NCBI GenBank assembly: GCA_016647705.1
Contig: CM028333.1
Span: 24,174,243-24,238,242 of the forward strand
Reading direction: 5' to 3'
DNA: 64,000 bases
Source of the DNA: Eucommia ulmoides
Taxonomy: Eukaryota > Streptophyta > Magnoliopsida > Garryales > Eucommiaceae
The translations under genes and the position numbers were made by a program. Below are positions 32,855 through 45,164 of the stretch, piece after piece. The first letter of the stretch is position 1, and each line of letters opens with the position of its first letter. The notes under the pieces were generated by a model that was not told the origin of the DNA, made no database searches, and saw only the letters and a list, made by a program, of their open reading frames with translations.

Positions 32855-34640
32855 CGTTGGCAGACTTCATCGCCGAACTGACCCCTCCATTGAACGAAAA
32901 AACGACTTCTCTATCCATTGCTCCATGGAAGTTGTGGGTCGATGGTGCTTCAAACATGAAGCGGTGTGGTGTAGGAATAGTCTTGCAAATTCCCGAAGGA
33001 GATCAGCTTGAAAAGGCGGTATAACTCTATTTTTCGATCTCCAACAATTAAAGTAAGTACAAAACTATAATTATTGGGTTAAATCTCGCAAAGGAGATGG
33101 GTGCCCAACATTTGGAGGTGAAATCAAACTCCCAATTGGTGGTTAATCAAATTAATGGGTTGTTCATCATTAATGGAGAGAGATTGCGACTTTACGCTGC
33201 AAAAGTAAAAGAGCTGATCTCTCTATTCCAGAGCTGCAACTTCGTAGCCATCCTAAGAGCTGAGAACACCACGGCAGATTCCTTGTCTGTATTAGCCTCT
33301 ACTTTGGGGGCAGATTAAAAATCCGAACTGGTGGAATTCCTTGATCAACCGTGTGTTGTCGCCCCAGTTAACTAATGTGTGTACATAGGCCATCTAGATC
33401 AAGAAGAAGATTGGAAAACCCCTGTAGTTCAGTACTTGAAGGAAGGGCTTCTACTAGAAGACAAGGACACTGCCAGGAAAGTCTTATACAAATCGTCAAG
33501 GTATGTGTTAATCAACGATAAATTGTATAGACAATATTTTTCCCAGCCATTATTGATTTGTTTAGGACCGAAAGAAGCAAACTATGTCCTGCAAGAAATA
33601 CATGAAGGAGTTTGTAAGAATCACCAAAGGAGTAAAACCTTGGTACACAAAGTGCTGAGAGTGAGATATTACTGGCCAACCATGAGTACTGACGCTCAAG
33701 AGTATGTTCGAAAGTGTGACAAATGCCAATGATTCTCTAACGATATCAAAATTCCTGCTCAACAACAAACTCCAATAATTAGCCCATAACCGTTTGCTTA
33801 GTGGGGGATGGATGTATTGGGTCCTTTTGCACCAGCACCTGGAAACAAAAAGTACCTACTGGTGGTTATTGATTATTTCACCAAATGGGTTGAAACGGAA
33901 GCATTCGCAACAGTGGGAGAGAACGAAATAAATAATTTTCTTTGGAAAAACATTGTCCGTCATTTTGGCATACTTGCGGTTCTTATTTCTGATAATGGGA
34001 CATTTTTTACCGGTGGTAAAATAGCTTGGATGCATAATAAGTTAAAGATTCAACATCAGATGTCCAGTCCAACATATCCACAAGCCAACGGGTAAGTAGA
34101 GATGAAAAACCGTTCCATCAAAGAGGCGCTCAAGAAACGATTAGTTGATGCCAAAGGAAAGTGAGTGAAAAAACTCCCCAGAGTATTATGAGCTCACCGT
34201 ACCACCTCAACATCTACAACTGGAAAACTCTGTTCTCCTTAACTTATGAAACTGAAGTTGTCATTCCAGTAGAGGTAGGGATGTCATCCAAAAGAAATGA
34301 TATGGAAAATGAATAACTCATACGAGAAGAAATGGACCAGTTGGAAGATAAGCGAGACAAGGCATTGATACGGATAGTAGCTTACAAGTCAAGGATGGCA
34401 CGAATGTTCAATCATGTAGTCCATGAATGATACTTCACCGTAGGCGACCTAGTACTTCGGAAGGTAATGCCTCATTGCCCAGAAGCTCGCCTAGGAAAGC
34501 TGGCTTTAAACTAGGAAGGCCCTTACTGTGTAACCAAAGTAAATAGACCAGGCACCTATTAGCTTGAAGATCTTGATGGAGTAGCTATTCCCAGACCCTG
34601 GAACATCTCCCATCTCCGCAAGTATTTCGTATAAATTCTT
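32855..34640 (+). pseudogene. Tat element second RNase H and integrase region (broken)
   Basis: WKLWVDGASNMKRCGVGIVL with the later TTADSLSVLAS marks the additional RNase H that is diagnostic of Tat elements. The integrase follows: an H..H...C..C zinc-binding region ending VRKCDKCQ, then a core with MDVLGPF and VVIDYFTKWVE and ISDNGTFF, and a C-terminal stretch to about 34640. Broken at several points. Confidence 0.85.
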
Positions 34641-34784
34641 GATGATTTTTTCAGAATTCCTATTTGGTATTTTGAAATTATTCTCTTTTGTTTTGAGAAA
34701 ACATTTTGAATAAAGAAAATAAATTTTCTCCCTTTCAAATTTATGACCATTTATCATTGCATTATTATGCTTCTACATTTTCTA

Positions 34785-35625
34785 AACACTTAACAACTCA
34801 AAATAAGTGTACTACAAATAACTGAGTGTGTAAGCTCAACGATTAACTTGGCACCTCAGCCCAGCAAACAACTGAGTTCTCTAACTCAGAGTTTAAATGA
34901 GCATGTAAGCTCAGCGATTAACGGAGCATCTCAGCCCAGCAAACAACTAAGTTCTCAAACTCAGAGTTTAACCAAGCATGTAAGCTCAACACTTAACTAG
35001 GCACCTCAGCCCAGCACACAACTGAGTTCTCAAACTCAGAGTTTAACTAAGCATATAAACTTAGCACTTAATTGGACACCTCAGCCCAACAAATAACTGA
35101 GTTCTCAAACTCAGAGTTTAACTAAGCATGTCAGCTTAGCACTTCACTGGATACCTCAGCCCAGCATACAACTGAGTTCTCAAACTCAGAGTTTAACTGA
35201 GCATGTAAGCTCAACACTTAACTGGGCACCTCAACTCAGCAAATAACTGAGTTCTCAGACTCAGAGTTTAACTGAGAATGTAAGCTCAACACTTAACTAG
35301 GTACCTCAGCTTAGCAAATAACTTACTTCTCAAACTCAGAGTTTAACTGAGCATGTCAGCTCAGTACTTAACTGGGCACCTCAGCCCAACACACAACTGA
35401 GTTCTCAAACTTAGAGTTTAACTGAGCATGCAAGCTTAGCCCTTAATTGGGTACCTCAGCCCAACACACAACTAAGTTCTCTAACTCAGGGTTCAATTGA
35501 GCATGTAAGCTCGGCCCTTAACTGGGCACCCTTAGCCTAGTAACTAACTAAATTCTCTGACTCAGAAATTTATTGAGAGCTACGGTCTGACCTAAAACTG
35601 AGCATGTCATCCAGACACCTCAGCC
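34785..35625 (+). repeat. 75-bp tandem repeat array in Tat 3' region (about 11 copies)
   Basis: Each unit contains AACTGAGTTCTCAAACTCAG, GTTTAACTGAGCATGTAAGC and CACCTCAGCCCAGCA. Phase markers at 34870, 34945, 35020 and 35095 give a 75-bp period. Copies differ by a few bases each. Such arrays between integrase and 3' LTR are known in Tat/Retand/Ogre elements and can seed satellite DNA. Confidence 0.9.
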
Positions 35626-36242
35626 CAATGTCATCTGACCAGATTCTGACCAGTTGCAACTCAAGTTCAACTCTGGTTGGTTTTCGTTACTTAGCCTGAC
35701 AAATGTCCGTAACGCAGAACAACTCACTTTTGGTTGCCACTATTCAAGTCACTTACAACTCACAAGGAACTTCATTTCCATTATTTATTTTATGTCCCCA
35801 AGTTCATCCACATGAAGTACCCAGAAAACTTACCTTATTAGTAGGATTGAGACTGGTTATCTATTATTATTTTTTTCTACAACTAAGGATTTGTATTGAT
35901 TCAACATACTGTTCTAAGCCTAACAGATAGTTCATAATTAGTTTAACTTTCTTAACCTAGTTATGAAGGAGGGCAGGCAGGAGTGAACTTGAATAAGTTA
36001 AAGAAACAATACAAGGTCAAGAAATCAAGAATGTACCAGGATTGTATCAAGAACCCCATCATTATATTTTCATTCATAAAAAAAAAAGGGGGTACTTGGA
36101 AACAAAACAAAGCAGAAGAAAAACAGAAAAGAATGTTCTCAAGAACATAAACAAGACTATTCATTCAAAATTAAAAAAAAAAAAAAAAAGGGCAAGCAAA
36201 AAGAAGATTTTCTTTTTCATAACCGGGGCTGAGAGAAAGGCT

Positions 36243-39200
36243 TCATTCCGACTCTGGAGAAGTAGGCGAACCCAGATCCTCTGAATCTGAGTTGGAGAAG
36301 TAGAAGGCGTGTTCCTTATATTTGTTGAGTTTGTTGATCAAATCACGGATCTTGGCCTTCTTGAATTTGTTTTTCTCCAAGAGTTTGTCCCTTTTCGCCT
36401 TGACGGTATCGGTGAAAAGCTTGTAGTAGTGAAAGTCGACAGCCAGATGTCGCTTGCTCCGCTCAATTCGTTTTACCTCCTCCCTAAGTTCGTAAAGACG
36501 TGAGGTTTCTTGGAAATGTGTTGCTTCAATGGTAGAAAAGACAGCGGAAGCCTCTTCAAGGGCACGCAGATGGGGGTGCTCCTTCATAGACCTTTTTGCC
36601 ACCGTCATTAGGGAGCGAAAGCGATCTCCCAGTTCTATCTCGACTCTTCTCTCAGATTGAATCATCTCAAAAGCAGAAGGCTTAGTCTATGAATGGGATA
36701 CTATTGTTGCAGAAGGTACAAAAAAAAAGAAGAGAGAATTCAAGAATTTGAAAGAGAGCATTTGAGTTTGTGAAGAATTTTTGAATTCTTGCTTTGAATT
36801 TAAATAGCCAAACAATTAAAGAGAGATAAGAAAATGAAGCGTAAAAAAAGAATGCATTAAATGTACAGATGACGTGTACTGATGAAAATGTACTACAATT
36901 ATCATAAATTCTCGAAACTTAAAACAACGATTACTGTTCAGATACAGGTCATGATGGTAAAGTATTATCATTACTAAAAATTAATTACAAACGTGCAAAA
37001 AGAAAAGTTGAAAAGACAAGAAAATAGCTCAGTGAGTGGTGCTCTGATCGGTGACGTTTGGTTGATTTGACATCAACATAGTAGTAACGTTAGCCGACGA
37101 GGCTTGGTTCAGGATCTACACTGAGCTCTCCTCTGGCATCCCAACTACCAATGTGGGTAATTCTTCATCATCATCAACAACCACATCTTCGTTGCTTTCA
37201 ACGTTTTCTCCTACCAGATCATCCTCAAGCTCCAAGAAAAATAGGTCTAAATCAGATAATTCTTCTGATACTCGCCTTTGGCAGTAGGAAAAGCTGACCT
37301 TCTGAAGAATTTTTGACTCACCCTTGAAGTGATGCCAGAGTTTTTCAATATCCTATTGGGACTTCCTGGTCATAGCTGATAGCTCAGCTATCAGGCGATC
37401 TTTTTCGGATTGCAGTTGCTGAAAGATGATATGTTTTTCCTGAAGCACATCGTCTTTGGTCTGGAAGGCAGTGTTCTTATCCTTTAGATCATCATTCTTC
37501 TGTTCGATTATTAAGCGAGTTGTGCTGAGTTCTTCAGATAAGGTACGAGCTTTATCTTTCAAAGATGAACACTCTCCTCTAACAGTTGTAATCTCTGTTC
37601 TGAGCTCACTATTCTCTTAGTAGAAGAGCGCACTGCTTTTTTGAAGGGATTCTCTTTGTTCATTAGCAGAATGCAACTCAATCTTATACTACTCTTAAGA
37701 ATATCTAGCTAGTGCAAGATCTGTAGCTATGCTCAATTTTTCATTCTCCAAGGCTTGATTATTTTCCTCTAGTTTGCTGAACTCAGTCATTTGGCGCATT
37801 AGCTGGGCATTTAGTTCATTTTCATCCTCAGTGCAGTTGAACAAGACAGAGAACATGTGCATACACTATGATAATAAACCATTAACAGAATGATCAACAA
37901 ATTAGTTAAGCAAAATTAAAGAAAAAAATATAAGAGTTGTATAATTACCTGGAGAAGAGCGTAGATTACCATTTAGAATATCTCGGGTCTATTTTGACCC
38001 TCAATCCTCTTCTTACCTTTGTCCCAGGACTGTTTGTAAAGAAACTTGATGGCATCATCAAAAATAGCATGACGGCCTGGGACAGAAGGCCCAACCTCGT
38101 CAATGAGTTGGCACATTTGCTGTTTTGTCATACCTCGCCTGCTAGAAGTCCTCTGACTGGGAGCAAGGGCTGAGGAAGATTGATGACTGATGGAGGGAGG
38201 ATCGGCAACGAGAATGTCTATTGATCTTGAAACACATTTTGGTTCCACATGTGCTTGCACATTAGGAGCTGTTAGGGGCGGTATTATAGCCGAACTTAAT
38301 CTCCGTCTATGTACACTCAAAGGCTGAGAATCATCATCCGACACCACAACATCTGGTTCAACATGGAGGACTGGTTGATGGACTTCTTGGATAGCCGGAG
38401 TCTCAGAAGGATGTGAGGTCGCTGGACTAGTGGTAGTATTGGAAACAGGTTGGGTTAACGATTGACCCATCTTCTTGGCGAGATTCTTGGTTGGCCTTTT
38501 CCTCTTCTTTGTGCCTATTTGAAGCTCAACCAATTCATTGAAGCGGGATATATCCATTTCAGGCTTGTCAAATGGACAATGAGTTAATTCTTTGTAAGAA
38601 CGCTCTGTTGAGACCAACAATTTTTCTAACTCTTCCTTGATTCTGGATGTGAGGCCAAGACTTTGGCAAGTACTGTCACCTGCATTTGAAATTCTAGGAA
38701 AAAGATTAGTATCACTTAATTAGAATTTCAAACAAGAAACAAATTGTTAAGTGAGTGCCGGGAAATTACTTGGGGTATTGAAGCGCCTCGGCACAATTGA
38801 GAGCTTCCCCACCTCTTCCAGAAAGAATTCTCAATCATAAAAAAAGAATAGATACCATGGTTTCCAGTCTCTTACTTTAGCTGGAAGATCGGTTAGAAAC
38901 GAAAACTTTTTGGGAATCAGAGAGAAATTTTAGGTGTCCAATACTCCTAATCGTATTGACAGTAAGGGGTGCCTCATTTATTTTATCAAGGGTTATAGCT
39001 CCCATAATTTGGTGAAAACTGCTCGGGGTTAACTGGGTAGGAGTATTCTCTAATTGGCGAAAAAGATTACGAATGAATGGGGAAAAATAGAGAGTGAGTT
39101 CGTATTCAAAGATCCATAGATAAAGGTATATTTTGTTTTCTTTAGTATTATGAGGGCGATCATTCTCAGACGGAACCCTAATCGATACCGATAAAGGAAT

Positions 39201-39308
39201 GTTATATTGTTCCCTAAATAGTGAAAGCCATTCTTGTGGAAATTTGCTCGCCCCATGGTCCTCTTTGTTTTCTAGGGGATTAAGGGGTAGAGTAGTTCGA
39301 GCCGTCAT
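36243..39308 (-). pseudogene. Antisense extra-ORF block of the Tat element
   Basis: Several sizeable minus-strand coding-like stretches lie between the tandem array and the 3' LTR. One at 38877-39308 contains FPQEWLSLFREQYNIPLSV and YLYLWIFEYELTL. One at 37973-38620 is Ser/Pro-rich with a basic KKRKRPTKNLAKK patch. Ones at 37353-37562 and 36243-36665 have coiled-coil heptads rich in K, E and L. Antisense extra ORFs at this location, probably spliced, are known for Tat/Retand elements; their function is unknown. Parts look decayed. Confidence 0.65.
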
Positions 39309-39530
39309 CGTCTATTCCATTATAGGATTTGAGGATGAACCAGCTTCGGCAAGGCTATTCGATTAACTCAACGACATTGTGCTATAAGACAAACAACAAT
39401 CACATTGCAAAAGAAATTTGAAGAATAGAAGTGCTAGGGGAAGATTAAGGGAAGAAAAGAACTTACATGGTGTAAGAAGTGATTTTTCGCCCCTCTTCTC
39501 TCAAATCGTTGCAAAAATCAGGAGGCCAAA

Positions 39531-40178
39531 TGATATGGGAAAACACCCGCTCGTAATTGACATAGTCATTTAGCCTTAAACGGGTCGGATCGGGTATGAA
39601 TTTTGATTCGTAACAGATAGACCCATTGGGTTATCTAGATCGAAGCATGATAGACCCACTTAAGTGATAGCTTTGGCGGTCTTCTGAGCAAGATTAACGA
39701 CCCCATAAGGAGGCCCATATTTGGGTATATTCAAACTCATAGTGTCAAAGGCTAAGGAACAAATAGGTTAGCCCAACCTGAACGACTCCCCTACACTTGA
39801 AGAGATGAGCCAGATTGACTGTCGACCCATAATTAATAGGGACCATTACAGAGATCTCCCTTGAGATCATGGGGATATTAGTTATCTTCCAAGTCGTTAG
39901 GAGAGTATCAAAGAGTTGGCGACCTCTCCAAAGTAACGGCAACATATCTATCAGCCTATAAAAATGGTAGATATCATTAGTAATATTCACGATTCAATCT
40001 GTGCATAACTTTCTTAATATATCAGATTAACTTATTCTCATGCCGGAGGTTCGTTGGACGACACCACACCGATGTCCCCCATTAGGACTCACGGTTTTGC
40101 ATGTAACAGGAGGAAGATGAAAAGATTTCTAGCACGTGCAGAGCTGTTACACGTGTCAAAGATTTTTTGGTAATATCA
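39531..40178 (+). repeat. 3' LTR of Tat element
   Basis: 648 bp, TGATATGGGAAAA... to ...GGTAATATCA, followed by the GGTTG target duplication. By eye about 8% different from the 5' LTR, mostly C/T and G/A changes. Confidence 0.92.
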
Positions 40179-40183
40179 GGTTG

Positions 40184-40751
40184 GGTTCCCACCTCCTCTT
40201 TAAACTTGTCTTGGATAAGGCGTTTTTTCGGTCTCTGCTTTTGGGGGAAGGAATGCTTGGTCGTTGGGCTTTCTTTTTCCTCAACTAATTTGGTTGTGTC
40301 AATAGGTCTAACATTTTGTTATGAGTTAGCTGGACAAAGATAGATCTCCTTTTGCTAGCCTGGCATCCCTTAAATAATATTTAATTTAATTACTATTTTA
40401 CCGTATAAATTATTAACACACATTTTTTAATTTTATTTTTACAATTTCCTCCCCCCACCTTCTTCTCTAGTGACCAACTACAGCCGGCACCAGATTTTCT
40501 CCTTTGTCTCCCTTAAGCCTCCCCATTCCCACCCCTCAATCATCGAATATGCATCTTTTCTGGAAAAAAAAAAAAAAAAAACAAAAGGATTTATAAAGAA
40601 AAAGACTTTTTTTAAAAATAAAAAATAAAAAATTTTCATTTAAAAACATGTTAATAAAAATAATTTAAGATTCTTTGAAACACGTTTTTTTTTTTGGGGG
40701 TGGGGGGGGGGAAAGTGTTTTTTTTTTTTTTTTTTCAAATTAAAAAGATGA
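40184..40751. other. Host flank of the Tat insertion and AT-rich spacer
   Basis: The first 130 bp reads as an open, lysine-rich minus-strand stretch that seems to continue in the left flank near 22950. The remainder is AT-rich with homopolymer runs. No gene is identified. Confidence 0.35.
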
Positions 40752-42902
40752 TGTTGGCCCAAAGAGCTACCTAAAAAGGGATGGTGAATTGGGTAGTTAC
40801 AAAATTTAAACAAAAAAATCTTTTAAACACAAAGAATCAATTTTCCTAAATCAATTATTATCTTGTTACGCAGTGGAAATGTGTTTAATTCTAAATGCAC
40901 ACCAAACATAATATAGGAAAATAATTAATGCAGTACACAAGAATTTATTTTAGTTCGGTAAGCTACTCTTATCTATATCCAGTTCTCCAAACTCTACGGA
41001 GATTCACAATCCATTAAACCCCTTGATTCTTTACCATCTAGGAACCAAACCCTTACAATTCTCGATTCTTTTCACAGGCTCAGAATCAACATTTACAAAC
41101 CCTAATTCTTTTCACTAGTTAAGAATTAACCTACCACTCTCTCACTTATCTTTTTCACAGGTTTAGGACGAACCTTTACATTCACTCTTTAGTTTAATTA
41201 TAGGAATAATTAAAACCTAATTCTTTTTCAGGGAAAAGAATAACCTAATATTTTTGCAGGACAAATATCAAACCCTAACCTTTTTCACATGAAAAGATCG
41301 AAATCCTACCTATCCTGACTAGACATTGTCCCAAATGTGTCTAATTCTCTCAAACTCACAAATACAAAAATTGCAAGTGTTTTTTTCACAAGGAGCTTCT
41401 ACCACCTCAATAAAAATGTACTCGATTAATCGATCGAATAATTATTACGCAATAGATACAATGTGAAATAACTAAAATCTGATTAAATAAAAAGTGGGTG
41501 GCACACAATAATCAAGTAATCAATTAAAAACCGTTTCAAAAGATTTTCAGGACTTTAAGTTTAAAAACAATTTTTTGATAATCCTTAATCAAGTAATCAA
41601 TAATATATATAAATCTTAGAATGCAAACAAAAATACTTGGAAGGATTTCACCGGGATTCACTGAAGACTAGAATAATTTCACAATACGAACATAAATCGG
41701 TGACGCAAATAGCACGCGCTTTAGATCAAGAACTTTGAAGACAATCTATAGTAAAAATCCTAGCACTATTTTAGTCTTAGAAAGCTCAAAACTGATTGTT
41801 CTTGATGTATATTAACTTAATCCCGCAGGTCTCTATTAATATACCCACAACTAGACTTCCAACAGCTAACTTTCAAATGATATGCCATTAAATGACATGT
41901 CAAGAACCCATATATCCCATATAATCAAAATAGTTATATTTCATTTAAACATATCCTTGGAAAAATGCATTTGGTCCTTAAAACTTAAATTAGAAAGTAT
42001 AATCAAAATAGTTATCCTTTGAAATCCATCAAAGTAGAAAGTATTAAAGCACCTTAAATTAAAAGAATATTCAATTAATGGACCAAATTAATAGGGACCA
42101 CAAAAGTTCAAGTATAATATAAATAAACCCAAATCCCTCAAAAGCCTTTCTTTGAATCATAACAAACGGGATGATTTAACCAAGAAACCAAAACAATCAA
42201 TTTTTTGATTGAATCCTTCGGTTGACTAGTCCCATGTTTCGGTCGACTGCCCTGTGCCAAAGGCTAAAAATAGTCGTTGGCCTAACGCCATTGTTGATTA
42301 ACCAATAGGATTAGTATCATATTCCAAATTCTCCAAGTTGGCTACTATTTCATTCAATTGACTAACCCAACCTGTCAGCTGACCGAATTTATCAGAGGCT
42401 TCACTCTTTTACTCATTTTGGATATTGTTTCAATCGGTTAGCCGACTCTTTTTCTTGTTTGACCGATTGGATCGGAATGTCTCTATTTCAACTCCCAAAA
42501 CACACTGTTTTGATAAGTTGACTGGCCCTTTTTACTAGTTGACCAAATCGACTCGAAAACTTAACATTTTATGCTTTAAAACACATTTTTCACTTAGGTC
42601 ATTTATCAAAACTATTTCATATATTAAAAAATCACATTTTAGAATCTTAAATTTGTCACTTTTTACTAAGACACACATAAGATTAATTCATTTTAAGTGT
42701 CGTAAGAGTATGTAGGTAAAGAGTTGTTTTCACCTATTTTTCTTCAACGTCTTCAAAACTCTTTAGTCTACATCATTTTCATCTTGCACCCTTTACATTT
42801 TCTTCAACGATTCTTCTTCTTAATAAAACGAAATAGAACTTTAAATCTAAAACACTCAATAAAACCATTAATTAATTGTTCATCAAAATTTTGGATTCAA
42901 CA
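40752..42902 (-). mobile_element. Solo LTR of a SIRE-like Ty1/copia family
   Basis: 2151 bp. On the minus strand it opens TGTTGAATCC...TTTTGATG and ends GGGCCAACA. The start and the following ATTGAGTGTTTTAGATTT segment resemble SIRE/Maximus LTRs. Flanks are GATGA (40747-40751) and GATAA (42903-42907), a 5-bp duplication with one change. No internal region is attached. Similar to 43038-45159 and 47331-49232. Confidence 0.75.
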
Positions 42903-43037
42903 GATAATGGAAAGAAAAAAAAAAGAATAAATTTTCAACATCACGCAATTTTACCTTGGTATATTCGAAAACAAAAATTTCTTATATTTTTTTAGAAAGG
43001 CTAAAGAAGAAAAAAATTATGCGGTGTATAAATGAGG

Positions 43038-45159
43038 TGATGAACCTAATGTTTTGATGGACAATTAAGTGGTTATGGGACTAATGTTTCTATTGAGTGT
43101 TTCAGATTTAAATTTCATATGTTGGAATGAGAAAAAGATTTGATTAAAAAGAAGAATCGTGGATGCATTTAGAAAGGGTACAAAATGAAGGCAATGGAGA
43201 TATGAAGAATGTTCAAGACATTGAAGACAACATGGTGAAAACTACTTATTACTTTTATACTCTTAATGCAACCCGAATTAAGATCACACACGACACTTTA
43301 AAATGAATAAATCTTATGTGTGTCTTGGTAAGAAGTGATAAGTTTAAAATCTTAAAATGGTGTTTTATAATAAGGTTAATCATAAAAATATTTTTGTCTA
43401 AGGATCTAATTGAAAAAATTGTTTTAACACTTAAAATAATGTGTTTTTGGGTCAATTTGGTCAACAGACAAAATGGGTCGGTAGACTAACCAAAACAGTG
43501 AGTTTAGGAAGTGAATTGAGTGAGACCTATTGGCCAATTCAGTCAACCAACAAGTTGAATCGGTCGACTAACAAATCCAATGGTTGAAAATATAAAAATG
43601 ATGAAAAGTATGATGACCTACTAGTCCGATTGGTCAACTGACTCGAAGGCTCAATCAATCGGAAGGTTTGGTCGGTCAACTGACAACTGCAATAAATTTT
43701 TTTACGGTTTTTTTGTTTTGGTCAATACACCTCGGTTTTGATGATTTCAAGGGAGTATTTCAAGGGAATTTAGAATATTTTCGAAATATATCATACATTA
43801 AATGATTTATTTGGTTCATATATTTAATTATTTTTCAATTAAATTGATAAACTACTTCTTATTCTTAAGGATTTTGATTTGAAAAAGTTTTAACACCAAA
43901 TTGATATTTTTCAAGAGTATTTTTTAATGAAACATACTTATTTTGAATATATATGATATATGGAGTCTTGAGACGTCACTTAGAGTCATGACATTTGAAA
44001 ACTAGATGTTGGAGATCTAATTCTAGGTCTATTAATATGGACCGGCGAGATTAAGAAAAAGGCAATCAAGAACATTTAAATTTTTTCTATTCTAAGATAA
44101 ATTCTTTTGCTAAAATTCCTAAGTGAGATTATTAAGAGTTCTTGATCGAAGCGCTAAGTGTTTTTTGGGTCTCATGTTTGTGCTCTCTATTATGCCATCT
44201 TAATCGTTTTCGACGAATTCTGGTGAGATCTTTCCAAGCTATTTTGTTTTGTTTTATTATATTGTTTTGATTAATTACTTGGATAAGTTATTTGAGAAAA
44301 ATTATTTTTAAACTTAATTTTGTGAAGAAAAAAAAACATTAAAACGATTTTTATTTAAGAAATCTGATTACGTGATATTTGTGTATTGAATTATTAAAAT
44401 CAGATTTGTGTCTTACATTAAATCTATCACTTAGTAATTTCAAGACATTAATTGAGTATAATCGTATTTTGGTAGTAGAAACTTCTTGTGGGAAGAAACT
44501 TGTTAATCTTTTTGTATGAGCGAGTTTTGAGAGAATTAGATACGTTTGGGTCGGTATCTAATTAAGGTAGTTAGGTTTTAATCTAAAACCTGTGGAAAAT
44601 ATTGGTGTTTAGTCTTTAGCTTGAAAAAAATATTAGGGTTTAATATTTGGCTTGCAAAAAAAGATTAGGTTAATCTTTAGCATTTGAAAAAGATTAGGTT
44701 TTTATTCTTCCTGTAATTGAATTGAATCTCTGTAAAAGTTTGTACTAAGTCTGGGAAAAGAATAAGTGTAAAAACATTAGAGAGTCGTAGGTTGATTCTT
44801 AACCTATGAAAAAAATCAAGAATTGTAAATGTTGATTCTGAACCTGTGAAAAGAATCGAGATTGTAAGGGTTTGATTCCTACCTGGGAAAGGAATTAGGG
44901 TTTAGTGGATTACGAATCTTCGTGGAGCTCGGGGGACTGGATGTAGGTAAGACTAACTTGCCGAATCAAGAAAAATTCTTCTATACTGCATTGATTATTT
45001 TTTTGTTTGTTTGGGCATGTTCTTAGTTAAACATATTTCCGTTGGGTAACAAAATAATAATCAGTTAGGGAAATTGATATTTTGAATTTAAATTTACTGA
45101 TTAATTTTTTATAACTACTCAATTCACCCCCCCATCTTGGGTAGATATTTGGGCTAACA
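43038..45159 (+). mobile_element. Solo LTR of the same SIRE-like family, opposite orientation
   Basis: 2122 bp on the + strand, opening TGATGAACC...TTTTGATGGACAATT and ending TTTGGGCTAACA. Flanked by TGAGG (43033-43037) and AGAGG (45160-45164), one mismatch. It is the reverse-complement counterpart of 40752-42902, with matching order of landmarks such as CAATTCACC near the end. Confidence 0.72.
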
Positions 45160-45164
45160 AGAGG

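Larger units (their letters stand above)
22958..40178 (+). mobile_element. Ty3/gypsy retrotransposon, Tat (Retand-like) lineage, with nested element
   Basis: A 17.2-kb fossil bounded by two LTRs (22958-23607, 39531-40178) with TGATATGGG...CA ends and a perfect 5-bp target duplication GGTTG (22953-22957, 40179-40183). Order: LTR, primer site, gag, protease, RT-RNase H, second RNase H, integrase, a 75-bp tandem array, an antisense coding block, LTR. The extra RNase H, the long 3' region, tandem repeats and antisense frames are typical of Tat/Retand elements. Gag-pol is broken, with well over ten interruptions, apart from a nested 5.6-kb insertion. LTRs differ by about 8% by eye, mostly transitions, suggesting a few million years at usual plant rates. 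Confidence 0.9.

Noticed and set aside
34785-35625. CRISPR array
   Set aside because: Units are contiguous 75-bp repeats without unique spacers, inside a plant retrotransposon.
36042-36284. Lysine-rich + strand protein
   Set aside because: It is driven by poly-A runs and overlaps the antisense block of the Tat element.
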